This document shows positions 29,018 to 37,100 of a stretch of DNA of 44,509 bases, one piece after another. Under the pieces are notes generated by a model, which saw only the letters and a list, made by a program, of their open reading frames with translations, had not been told where the DNA came from and searched no databases. Location: the NCBI RefSeq assembly GCF_015708085.1, contig NZ_JADNYM010000034.1, positions 1-44,509 on the forward strand, read 5' to 3'. Source of the stretch: Arthrobacter terrae (lineage in GTDB: Bacteria > Actinomycetota > Actinomycetes > Actinomycetales > Micrococcaceae). The position numbers and the translations under genes were made by a program. The first letter of the stretch is position 1, and each line of letters begins with the position of its first letter.

Positions 29018-29653
29018 CCCCGCAGAAGGTACGCGGGCTACGTCTTGGCCAAGCCAGCGCAGGGTGGCCCGCAGAATCGCTGCTACATTGGCGTTTTCCA
29101 GCAGGACCGGCTCGTCTGCGGTCGCCTTATCGATGCTCATTGCAGCGTCCTTCTCGGACCAGCCCAGCCCGGTCATCGCGGCGATCACCTGCGGCTTCCA
29201 GGCGGCGGGGCCGGCAGCACCGGCTGCGGTCGAGCCGCTGGCGCCCGTGCCTTCGGGGAGCAGCTTTCCGGTCAGTTCCAGGACAATCCGGCCGGCAACC
29301 TTGGGGCCGATCCCGGGGACCTTGGTGAACGTCTTGCCATCTGCACCGGCCACCGCCACCCGGATAGTTTCCGGCTCGTGCACCGCCAGCACAGCCAACG
29401 CCAGGCGCGGACCTATTCCGCTGACGCTGAGCAGAACGTCGAAAACCTCACGTTCGCTGCTATTGGCAAATCCGTAGAGCGTCATCGAATCCTCACGGAC
29501 AATCATCGAGGTGACCAGCGTGGCCTCCTGGCCCGTCCGCAAACCGCCTAGGGTCTTGGGTGCGGCATGGACCAACATGCCGATTCCGTGTACATCAATA
29601 ACGGCGGACGAGAGACCGATCTGCGCCACGGGGCCGCGAACAAAGCTGATCAT
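28997..29653 (-). CDS. ruvA: Holliday junction branch-migration protein RuvA
   Basis: Tetrameric junction-binding subunit. 218 residues. Domain I OB fold ([20 protein letters not shown]), domain II with two helix-hairpin-helix motifs ([16 protein letters not shown] and [19 protein letters not shown]), an Ala/Gly-rich flexible linker and the C-terminal RuvB-binding domain ([17 protein letters not shown]). It follows ruvC after 90 bp and overlaps ruvB. Confidence 0.96.
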   Translation of the reverse strand: MISFVRGPVAQIGLSSAVIDVHGIGMLVHAAPKTLGGLRTGQEATLVTSMIVREDSMTLYGFANSSEREVFDVLLSVSGIGPRLALAVLAVHEPETIRVAVAGADGKTFTKVPGIGPKVAGRIVLELTGKLLPEGTGASGSTAAGAAGPAAWKPQVIAAMTGLGWSEKDAAMSIDKATADEPVLLENANVAAILRATLRWLGQDVARVPSAGRAGARG

Positions 29654-29743
29654 AGGGAAAGTCTCCGGGTAGTAACGGTCTGCAGGTAGAACATATCTAC
29701 GAACAGCCTAGCGAAGTCCACGGACATCGCGGGAACGCCACGC

Positions 29744-30361
29744 TCAACGCCAGCCGTGAGAGGTCTTCTCTTTATTCTTTTTCGCCTTAGCCTCGGCCTC
29801 GCGCCATAGCTTTTGCGCCGCCGTCGAGCCCGCAGCGCCGGTCGTGCCCGCAGCGCCGGTTGCGCCCGGACCGGCAATCGCCGGCCCCGCCCGCCACGCA
29901 TGCGTGATTGCCAGGGCCAAAGCGTCGGCCGCGTCAGCGGGAGTAGGGGCGCAGTCAAGGCGCAGGATTTTCGTCACCATCGTGGTCACGGCGGTCTTGT
30001 CTGCGCGGCCGCTGCCGGTGACCGCGGCCTTCACCTCCGACGGCGTATGCAAAGCTACCGGAATGCCTCGGCGCGCCGCGGCCGCAATCACCACTCCGGA
30101 AGCCTGCGCCACGCCCATGACCGTACTGACGTTGAGCTGGGAGAACACGCGTTCAACGGCAAGTACATCCGGTTGGTAGTCGCTGAGCCATTTGTCGATC
30201 GAGTCAGCAATGACAAGCAGACGTGCATCGAGGCTTTTCTCCGGGGTGCTGCCCACCACGCCAAAGGCGACCAGCGTGGCTGTCCGGTTCACAGCGACGT
30301 CAACAACGCCCAGTCCGCACCGGGTCAGGCCCGGATCAACGCCTAGAACGCGCAGCGTCAG
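29744..30361 (-). CDS. ruvC: Holliday junction resolvase RuvC, apparent CTG start
   Basis: Dimeric RNase H-fold endonuclease that resolves Holliday junctions. The first ATG/GTG/TTG in frame would give a protein lacking the catalytic N terminus. Reading upstream restores [19 protein letters not shown] with catalytic D9, and the frame reaches CTG at 30361, which overlaps the yebC stop as CTGA. This gives 205 residues starting MTLRVLGVD. The other acidic residues are in [10 protein letters not shown] and in the [12 protein letters not shown] segment. GGAGGAGGA immediately precedes the CTG. The C terminus is a repeat-derived Gly/Ala/Thr tail plus a Lys-rich end. Upstream of ruvA by 90 bp. Confidence 0.9.
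   Translation of the reverse strand: MTLRVLGVDPGLTRCGLGVVDVAVNRTATLVAFGVVGSTPEKSLDARLLVIADSIDKWLSDYQPDVLAVERVFSQLNVSTVMGVAQASGVVIAAAARRGIPVALHTPSEVKAAVTGSGRADKTAVTTMVTKILRLDCAPTPADAADALALAITHAWRAGPAIAGPGATGAAGTTGAAGSTAAQKLWREAEAKAKKNKEKTSHGWR
29828..29863 (-). repeat. 2 x 18-bp tandem repeat in ruvC tail
   Basis: Units 29828-29845 and 29846-29863 share 16 of 18 bases (GCCCGCAGCGCCGGT) and encode the GAAGTT/GATGAA-type tail of RuvC. Confidence 0.75.
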
Positions 30362-31113
30362 TCCTCCTCCAACTCGGCCATGACCTCGGCGCTGACATCG
30401 GCGTTCGAGTAGATGTTCTGCACGTCGTCCAGATCCTCTAACGCATCGTAGAGCTTCATGAATTTACGGGCATGCTCCACATCCAGCTCCACCTGCATGG
30501 AAGGCACAAAGGCTGCATCATCAGTGTCGTAGTCAATGCCTGCCTCGGTCAGGGCCGCGCGGACGGCCGGCAAGTCCTGCGGCTCCGAGATGATTTCAAA
30601 GTTTTCACCGTCATCCTTGACTTCTTCCGCACCGGCGTCCAGGACGGCCAGCAGAACATCATCCTCTAAGAGATCCTTCTTGGGCAGCGAGACCACGCCT
30701 TTGCGGGCAAACATGTACGCCACGGAGCCCGGATCGCCCATGTTTCCGCCGTTGCGTCCCACCACCAGGCGAACCTCAGAGGCAGCGCGGTTCTTATTGT
30801 CCGTCAGACACTCGATCAGAATGGCCGTGCCCTGCGGACCGTAGCCCTCATACATGATGGTCTGATAGTCCACGGCGTCGCCAAGCTGGCCGGAACCACG
30901 CTTAATGGCTCGGTCAATGTTGTCCGCCGGGACGGACGTCTTTTTGGCCTTGGAAACGGCAAGTTCCAGCGACGGATTGCCTACCAGGTCCGCCCCGCCA
31001 ATCCGGGCGGCGACCTCGATGTTCTTGATCAGTTTGGCAAAAGACTTTGCACGGCGGCCGTCAATGACAGCTTTTTTGTGCTTGGTCGTGGCCCATTTGG
31101 AGTGCCCTGACAT
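30358..31113 (-). CDS. YebC/PmpR-family protein
   Basis: 251 residues, standard length. N-terminal signature [22 protein letters not shown], then [20 protein letters not shown] and [22 protein letters not shown]. The family was described as transcriptional regulators (some of ruv genes or quorum sensing); more recent work links YebC proteins to translation of difficult sequences such as proline stretches. Location directly upstream of ruvC, with a 4-bp stop/start overlap, is conserved in actinobacteria. Confidence 0.95.
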   Translation of the reverse strand: MSGHSKWATTKHKKAVIDGRRAKSFAKLIKNIEVAARIGGADLVGNPSLELAVSKAKKTSVPADNIDRAIKRGSGQLGDAVDYQTIMYEGYGPQGTAILIECLTDNKNRAASEVRLVVGRNGGNMGDPGSVAYMFARKGVVSLPKKDLLEDDVLLAVLDAGAEEVKDDGENFEIISEPQDLPAVRAALTEAGIDYDTDDAAFVPSMQVELDVEHARKFMKLYDALEDLDDVQNIYSNADVSAEVMAELEED

Positions 31114-31116
31114 GCT

Positions 31117-31929
31117 TTACGCTTCTCCTCTAATCATGCGGATGAACAGCTCATGGATGCGGCGCTCCCCCGTCACCTCCGGATGGAAGGAGGTGGCAAG
31201 CAGATGCCGCGACCGCACTGCCACCGCTCTGGTATTACCTTCGATTCTAGCGGTCCGGGTGTTTTCCGGCTGCCCGGAGCCGTTATCCGGCGCAGCTGCG
31301 GCCGCGGGAAGCTGCACGGAGGCGAGCACCTCCACCGAGGCTCCCACGCGTTCCACCCACGGCGCGCGGATGAAAACCGCGTGTACCGGGACGCTGGACC
31401 GGGCATGGTTCGAGGCCTTGGCTTCAACCGGTGCCGCATTGGCCAGGGCTGCAGGAGACAAGGCCCGATCATTGAGGACCGCAGTAGACAAGACCGCATC
31501 GTTGAGGACCGCGAAATCAAGATCCGTTTCGAAGGACTCACGCTGGCGGCCAAAGGCATTGCGCCGCACGGTAATGTCCAGCCCGCCCAAGGTCTGCTGC
31601 GCATTGCCATCCCGGTCCGTAGCCGGATCGGCAATCTCATCGGCCAGCAGAATCATCCCCGCACAGCTGCCGTACACCGGCATTCCGGCGGAGATCCGCT
31701 CTTTCAGCGGCCCGGCAAGGGAAAAGATGCGTGTCAGCTTATCGATCGTGGTGGACTCTCCCCCGGGCAGAATCAGCGCGTCGACGTCGGCCAGCTCGGC
31801 GGCGCGCCGCACACTCACGGCGCGCGCCCCACAGGCCTCGATGGCGCGCGCATGTTCCCGGACGTCCCCCTGCAGCGCCAGGATGCCGACGGTCAGCGGA
31901 CGGTGGATGGGTCTTTCAATAGTCACCAA
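31117..31929 (-). CDS. pdxT: Pyridoxal 5'-phosphate synthase glutaminase subunit PdxT, with insertions
   Basis: Class I glutamine amidotransferase that supplies ammonia to PdxS for direct PLP synthesis. 270 residues, against about 190-240 in relatives. The triad is intact: C89 in [15 protein letters not shown]249 and E251 in SFHPEVTGE; the oxyanion region LPGGEST is at 54-60. Two insertions explain the length: residues about 139-179 (contains the doubled AVLND motif) and about 208-232. It lies 3 bp upstream of yebC. The usual upstream neighbour pdxS is 6.5 kb away, beyond the asnB block. Confidence 0.93.
   Translation of the reverse strand: MVTIERPIHRPLTVGILALQGDVREHARAIEACGARAVSVRRAAELADVDALILPGGESTTIDKLTRIFSLAGPLKERISAGMPVYGSCAGMILLADEIADPATDRDGNAQQTLGGLDITVRRNAFGRQRESFETDLDFAVLNDAVLSTAVLNDRALSPAALANAAPVEAKASNHARSSVPVHAVFIRAPWVERVGASVEVLASVQLPAAAAAPDNGSGQPENTRTARIEGNTRAVAVRSRHLLATSFHPEVTGERRIHELFIRMIRGEA
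31458..31517 (-). repeat. 2 x 30-bp tandem duplication in pdxT
   Basis: Units 31458-31487 and 31488-31517 share ATTGAGGACCGC/GTTGAGGACCGC and encode the doubled AVLND segment within a loop of PdxT. Ten codons per unit, so the frame is maintained. Confidence 0.8.
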
Positions 31930-32126
31930 AACATCATAATGGTCACCTTTAACGGCATGGGTCCCGTGGGCGGCGTGCGGGACAGCCGACAGGACGGCGG
32001 CACGGGCCCCGCGGCATGGCGTATCCGGACGGACCGCGCCGTCCGCTGCCGGGCCTGAAGGGATGGAGCCGGCCGAGACAGTAGCATTGACCGAGGACTG
32101 ACGTACTAAAGATGAGGTTTAGAAGT

Positions 32127-34829
32127 ATGTGCGGAATCGCCGGTTACTACGGTTTTGGGGAAGACGAAGCTCTTCTGCGGGAGATGAACTCGTGCATAGT
32201 GCACCGCGGTCCCGACGGCGAGGGCTATTACACCCACGGCCAGGTGGGTCTGGCACACCGACGGCTGTCCATCATCGATGTGGCCCACGGCCAGGAGCCG
32301 ATGTTCAGCCAGGACGGTCAAACCGTACTGGTGTATAACGGCGAAGTCTATAACTACCTTGACCTCCGGGATGAGCTCGTTGCCCTGGGCCGGACGTTCC
32401 GCACCGTCTCCGACACCGAGGTAGTGCTGCAGGCCTACGAGGAGTGGGGGGATGCTGCTTTTGACCGTTTCAACGGCATGTTTGGCTTTGCTATCCATGA
32501 CCGCAGGAACAACCGCCTGGTCCTGGCCCGGGACCACTTCGGCATCAAACCACTTTATTACGCCAATGCCGGCACAGCCGAGGACCCCAAGCTGCTGTTC
32601 GGTTCAGAAATCAAACCGCTGCTGGCCGCCGGCAAGCTGGACACCTCCCCCAACGAGCGGATCCTGTTCCGGTACCTGCAGTTCCGCATCCATGATGAGG
32701 AAGCACAGACCTTTTTCTCCGGCGTCTATAAGCTCATGCCCGGAGAAAAACTGGTCGTCGACACCAGCCCGGGTGCGACCAGTGGATTCACCGTCAGTCC
32801 ATACACCCGGTTCAAGGAAGAACTCGCAGAGCTGGCCAAAATCGAGACCCCCTACAGCCCGGCAGTCATCGATGAATACCGTCGCCGTTTCACCGAGGGT
32901 GTCCGGCTTCGGCTGCAGTCCGAGGTCCCCGTCGGCACCGCACTCTCCGGCGGACTGGACTCCTCCGCCGTCGTGGTGACCATCAATAAACTCATGCAGG
33001 AAAACGCAGCCGCCACCGATTCCCTTGGCGCCACGCAGCAGACCTTTTCAGCGATCTTCCCGAACTCAATCAATGACGAGGAAAAGTACGCCGACGCCGT
33101 CCTGGCCACCTGCACCGGGAACGTCACCAGCCATAAGATCCTGCCCAAGGCCGAGGAATTCGCCGTGGATCTTGAAGACTTCGTCCGGACGATGGAAGAG
33201 CCGATCATCTCCTCCGGTCCTTACGCTCAGTACCGCGTCATGCAGGAAGCATCAAAACACGTCACAGTACTGCTGGACGGTCAGGGTGCCGACGAGATGA
33301 TGGCCGGCTATATCCCCTACTACTTCGCCTATCTTCGCCAGCTGAAGAAGAACGGTCAGCGGGCCAAACTGGCCAAGGAGCTGGCCTCCAGCGCAGACAT
33401 TCTCTACCGTCTGGGGCGCTTCCGCCTCCGCGGCATGGTCACTGCGAAAAAGCCGCTGGCCATTTCTTCGCTGCTGAAGAAGGACTTTACGGCCGCGCAC
33501 AAAAGCGAGAGATTCGCTAATATTGCGGACAATCTCAAGCTCCGCCTCATCGACGATCTGTTCCATAAGTCCCTTCCTGCCGTATTGCGCTACGAGGACA
33601 AGAACACGATGCGCTTCTCGATCGAGGGCCGCGTGCCGTTCCTGGACAAAGAGGTGGTGAAATTCCTCTTCAGTCTGGATGACGAGTCCATCATCAAGGG
33701 CGGCTGGAACAAGCGGATCCTGCGCGATGCCACCCGCGACTTACTGCCGGAGATGATCAGCAACCGCCGAAACAAAATCGGTTTCACCACACCGGAGGCG
33801 GAATGGTTCATTCTGATGAAGGAAAAGATCTATGAGATCTTCCTTTCCTCCTCGTTCGGCGCACGCCCTTACTGGGATCAGAACGCCGTGCTGTATGCCT
33901 TCGAGGAATACCTGACGGGCAAGTCCAGTGCGTCCACCATGGTCTTTTGGCGGCTGCTCAACACCGAGCTGTGGCTGCGTGAGTTCTTTGATGAGCCCGA
34001 AGTTAAGGCCGGCATCGCGGACAAGAGCGACTACGCACCGAACGCGGACAAGCAGTTGGATATTACGGTCCCCGCCGCGGGGAAAGGACTGAACGGCAAA
34101 GAGTCCGACGGCGGCACGTACCGCCGCTACCCGCTGCGCACCGAGGTCTTCTACAAGGACACGGACTTTGACCCGGCTGTCATGGGCTATGTCGACCGCT
34201 TTTTCACGGGACTGCCGCAGGCCGGAGACGAGCATACCGCTGTTACGTCGGGAACCCCCTGGTACCTCTTCGTCAGCGAGAAAATCGTCGCCATGACCCA
34301 AGGCCGCTCCATCCCCGTCTGGGACATCAAGGTCACGCCGGCGGCCCGCACCTTGAGCCGCTTTGTGACCCGCAATCCCGGCGGCATCGGGCTTGCCAGC
34401 CCCTGGTCCATGCAGCTCGCCATCGATGAGGTGGGCCTGCCCCGGCTGCTGTACGCTGCCGGCCGCAGCGTGATCGGTAAGCTGCAGGGCAAGTCCGGTG
34501 TCTTCTATGAAGTCGTTGGGCATAACATCAATGCCATTGACGGGGCAGCGGGCTACCAGGTGGGTACTTCCACCCATTCGGTCAAATATGCACCCCTTGA
34601 TCCAGACGGTGTCGCGGCCAGGCTCAGTGCGCTGGTCAGGGAGCGCGTACCCGCAGGATTTGCCACCACCTTCGCGGGCACCGCAATTATGGATGCCAAC
34701 GATCTGGGCGTAGTGGCGCTGGGGCACGACACGGCACTGTCCAAGACCGTCCTTGAAGCCATCTTCAAAGACAACCCGCAGGGCCAGACGACCGAAACCA
34801 CGCCGATGTCCCTGGTCTTTAAGCGATAA
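32127..34829 (+). CDS. asnB: Asparagine synthetase (glutamine-hydrolysing) fused to an F420-0:gamma-glutamyl-ligase-like domain
   Basis: 900 residues from ATG 32127, which places the catalytic Cys at position 2 (MCGIAGYY); a more upstream ATG would bury it. GAGG lies 9 nt upstream. Residues 1-240: class II amidotransferase (HRGPDGEGYY, RLSIIDVAHGQEP, NGEVYNY, DHFGIKPLYY). Residues 245-620: synthetase with the ATP-pyrophosphatase loop SGGLDSS (274-280), DGQGADEMMAGY (384-395) and FSIEGRVPFLD. A linker (625-665) leads to a second domain, 665-900, with WYLFVSEKIVAMTQGR, SRFVTRNPGGIGLASPW, GKLQGKSGVFYEVVG and LDPDGVAARLS. That pattern matches stand-alone proteins annotated as F420-0:gamma-glutamyl ligase. 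Asparagine synthesis from aspartate, glutamine and ATP is inferred for the first part; the role of the second is unknown. A single uninterrupted frame with uniform codon use. Confidence 0.88.
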   Translation: MCGIAGYYGFGEDEALLREMNSCIVHRGPDGEGYYTHGQVGLAHRRLSIIDVAHGQEPMFSQDGQTVLVYNGEVYNYLDLRDELVALGRTFRTVSDTEVVLQAYEEWGDAAFDRFNGMFGFAIHDRRNNRLVLARDHFGIKPLYYANAGTAEDPKLLFGSEIKPLLAAGKLDTSPNERILFRYLQFRIHDEEAQTFFSGVYKLMPGEKLVVDTSPGATSGFTVSPYTRFKEELAELAKIETPYSPAVIDEYRRRFTEGVRLRLQSEVPVGTALSGGLDSSAVVVTINKLMQENAAATDSLGATQQTFSAIFPNSINDEEKYADAVLATCTGNVTSHKILPKAEEFAVDLEDFVRTMEEPIISSGPYAQYRVMQEASKHVTVLLDGQGADEMMAGYIPYYFAYLRQLKKNGQRAKLAKELASSADILYRLGRFRLRGMVTAKKPLAISSLLKKDFTAAHKSERFANIADNLKLRLIDDLFHKSLPAVLRYEDKNTMRFSIEGRVPFLDKEVVKFLFSLDDESIIKGGWNKRILRDATRDLLPEMISNRRNKIGFTTPEAEWFILMKEKIYEIFLSSSFGARPYWDQNAVLYAFEEYLTGKSSASTMVFWRLLNTELWLREFFDEPEVKAGIADKSDYAPNADKQLDITVPAAGKGLNGKESDGGTYRRYPLRTEVFYKDTDFDPAVMGYVDRFFTGLPQAGDEHTAVTSGTPWYLFVSEKIVAMTQGRSIPVWDIKVTPAARTLSRFVTRNPGGIGLASPWSMQLAIDEVGLPRLLYAAGRSVIGKLQGKSGVFYEVVGHNINAIDGAAGYQVGTSTHSVKYAPLDPDGVAARLSALVRERVPAGFATTFAGTAIMDANDLGVVALGHDTALSKTVLEAIFKDNPQGQTTETTPMSLVFKR

Positions 34830-34835
34830 GCACCA

Positions 34836-34860
34836 GCCGTCCCGGGTCCGGCGGGACGGC
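34836..34860 (+). terminator. Hairpin between asnB fusion gene and M3 peptidase
   Basis: GCCGTCCCG (34836-34844) and CGGGACGGC (34852-34860) form a perfect 9-bp stem with a 7-nt loop. There is no U-run, and the peptidase starts 20 bp later, so it could be an attenuator or mRNA-processing structure rather than a full stop. Confidence 0.5.
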
Positions 34861-34880
34861 AAGTGTGAAAGAGTCGGACC

Positions 34881-36914
34881 ATGACCGTAACTTCCCGGAA
34901 TAATCCGTTCCTTTCCGTCAGCACGCTCCCTTATGGCCTCCCGGACTTCGCCAGCATCACCGATGAAGACTTTCTGCCGGCGTTCGAGGCAGGATTCAGC
35001 GGGCACCTCGCAGAGATCGCCGGCATTAGCTCCACTGCGGAGCCGGCAACGTTCGAGAACACCGTGCTGGCGATGGAACGCTCCGGACAGCTGCTCTCCC
35101 GTGTGGCCGCTGTCTTCTTCAATAACTCCTCCTCGGATGCCACCGCAGAGATCCAGGAGCTGGAAACGGTGGTCTCTCCGAAGTTCGCCGCGCACGCGGA
35201 CAATATCTACCTCGATGCAAGCCTGTACCAGCGTTTTCTGCAGGTGGATACCGAAGGTCTCGACGACGAATCGGTGCGGCTGGTTGAGGAATACCGCAAG
35301 GCGTTCCGGCGCGCCGGCGCCGATCTGGCGCCGGCTGCGCAATCCAGGTCGCGGGAAATTAATGAGGAACTTTCGTCGTTGGGCACCGAGTTTTCGCACG
35401 GCGTCCTGAAGAACACCAATGATGCCGCCCTGCTGGTTCAGGACGCCGCTGAACTCGCGGGCCTGCCGGAGGAAGATATAGCCAGCGCCGCCGAGGCAGC
35501 GAAGACAGCAGGGCATGACAGCGGATACCTGCTCACTCTGATCCTGCCGACCGCTCAGCCCGCCCTGGAATTCCTCACGGACCGGGCAACCCGACGTCGG
35601 CTCTTCGAAGCATCGATTGGCCGCGGCGACGGCGTCGGCTCGGCCGACATCCTGCCCGTTGCCGCCAGAATGGCCGCCCTGCGGGCCGAACGAGCTGCCC
35701 TGCTCGGCTTTGATTCCCATGCCGCTTTCGTCACGGACGATGAGACAGCCCCGTCCCTGGACGCCGTGCAAACCATGCTGGCGCGGCTGGCACCGGCGGC
35801 GGTGGCAAATGCCCGCACGGAAGCGGATGTCCTGACGGGCCTGGCCGAGGCCGGGGGCCACAGCCTGGAACCATGGGACTGGGCCTTCTATTCCGCGCAG
35901 GTCCGACGCGATAAATACGACGTCGATCTAGCCTCCCTTCGACCGTACTTCGAATTCGAACGCGTCCTGCGGGACGGCGTTTTCGCTGCTGCGACCCGGC
36001 TGTACGGCATCACCTTCCAGGAGCGGCCGGACCTGCACGGCTACCATCCGGAAGTCCGCGTCTGGGAGGTCTTCAACGCCGATGGGTCCGGACTTGGATT
36101 GTTTCTGGGCGACTACTACACCCGGGACAGCAAAAACGGCGGTGCCTGGATGAACCCGCTGGTGGAGCAATCCGCTCTGCTCAATCTCCGCTCCGTGGTG
36201 GTGAATAATCTCAATATCTCCAAGCCCCCTGTGGGCGAACCAACCCTGCTGACCTACGACGAGGTGGTGACCTGCTTCCACGAATTCGGCCACGCCCTGC
36301 ACGGTCTCTTCTCCGAAGTAACGTACCCGCGGTTCTCCGGCACCAATGTGCCTCGCGATTTTGTTGAGTACCCCTCCCAGGTCAACGAAATGTGGATCCT
36401 TTGGCCGGAAATCGTGCAGAACTATGCCCGTCACTACCAAAGTGACGAGCCCCTGCCGGCGCGGACAGTGGCGAAGCTCGAAGATGCCCGCCTCTGGGGT
36501 GAAGGGTTCGCGACCACTGAATATCTCGGCGCCGCACTGCTGGATCTCGCCTGGCACAGTCTGCCGCCGGGCTCGCACGTGGCCGATCCGCTGGGCTTTG
36601 AAGCACAGGCGCTCTCCGACGCCGGCGTATCCCTGCGCCTGGTTCCGCCGCGGTACCGGACCGGATATTTCAAACATATCTTTGCCGGTGGATATTCTGC
36701 CGGCTATTACGCCTACATTTGGAGCGAGGTCCTGGACGCGGACACGGTGGAGTGGTTCAAGTCCAACGGCGGTCTGACCCGCAGCAACGGCGACCACTTC
36801 CGTTCCACGCTCCTCGCCCGTGGTAACAGTGCCGATCCGCTGGAGTCCTTTCGGAACTTCCGCGGCAGGGATGCCGCACTGGCGCCCCTGTTGACCCGTC
36901 GCGGGCTTAGCTGA
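34881..36914 (+). CDS. M3-family zinc oligopeptidase (Dcp-like)
   Basis: 677 residues, typical of M3 dipeptidyl carboxypeptidase/oligopeptidase A enzymes. The zinc site is HEFGH at residues 467-471 (CFHEFGHALHGLFSEV), with the third ligand Glu in FVEYPSQVNEMW about 25 residues on. The C-terminal substrate-binding part has YRTGYFKHIFAGGYSAGYYAY. No signal peptide, so it probably degrades short peptides in the cytosol. 51 bp after the asnB fusion gene on the same strand, possibly co-transcribed. The 3' end and stop codon are repeated downstream. Confidence 0.95.
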   Translation: MTVTSRNNPFLSVSTLPYGLPDFASITDEDFLPAFEAGFSGHLAEIAGISSTAEPATFENTVLAMERSGQLLSRVAAVFFNNSSSDATAEIQELETVVSPKFAAHADNIYLDASLYQRFLQVDTEGLDDESVRLVEEYRKAFRRAGADLAPAAQSRSREINEELSSLGTEFSHGVLKNTNDAALLVQDAAELAGLPEEDIASAAEAAKTAGHDSGYLLTLILPTAQPALEFLTDRATRRRLFEASIGRGDGVGSADILPVAARMAALRAERAALLGFDSHAAFVTDDETAPSLDAVQTMLARLAPAAVANARTEADVLTGLAEAGGHSLEPWDWAFYSAQVRRDKYDVDLASLRPYFEFERVLRDGVFAAATRLYGITFQERPDLHGYHPEVRVWEVFNADGSGLGLFLGDYYTRDSKNGGAWMNPLVEQSALLNLRSVVVNNLNISKPPVGEPTLLTYDEVVTCFHEFGHALHGLFSEVTYPRFSGTNVPRDFVEYPSQVNEMWILWPEIVQNYARHYQSDEPLPARTVAKLEDARLWGEGFATTEYLGAALLDLAWHSLPPGSHVADPLGFEAQALSDAGVSLRLVPPRYRTGYFKHIFAGGYSAGYYAYIWSEVLDADTVEWFKSNGGLTRSNGDHFRSTLLARGNSADPLESFRNFRGRDAALAPLLTRRGLS

Positions 36915-36955
36915 CACGGGCTTTGGCTGACGCGGGCTTTGGCTGACGCGGCTCT
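36900..36955 (+). repeat. Tandem duplication of the M3 peptidase 3' end (16-bp units)
   Basis: The last codons and TGA of the peptidase (36900-36914) are followed by CACGGGCTTTGGCTGA (36915-36930), CGCGGGCTTTGGCTGA (36931-36946) and a partial fourth unit, each repeating GGGCTT and GCTGA. Confidence 0.85.
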
Positions 36956-37100
36956 GTCCTGTATGCCCTTGGGAGAAGGCCTCGGTCAAAAGCCAGGAGC
37001 ATAGAGCGGCTGCAGCAGCCCGTCCGGAACCTGCTGCTCCCCCGGCAAGTTGCCGTCGTCGTCCGTCCCCCTGCCGTGCAGCGCACGAATAGCGCCGCCG

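Noticed and set aside
31930-32126. Short frame starting ATG in the pdxT-asnB divergent gap
   Set aside because: Only about 40 codons, Arg/Gly-rich and without a good ribosome binding site. The gap more likely holds the two promoters; it also contains a GGACGG/CCGTCC hairpin near 32027-32044.
33741-35861. 706-codon open frame on the minus strand across the 3' half of asnB and the 5' half of the M3 gene
   Set aside because: It is antisense to two well-supported genes and is rich in Arg/Gly/His/Gln. It has no family motif; long antisense frames are expected at this GC content.
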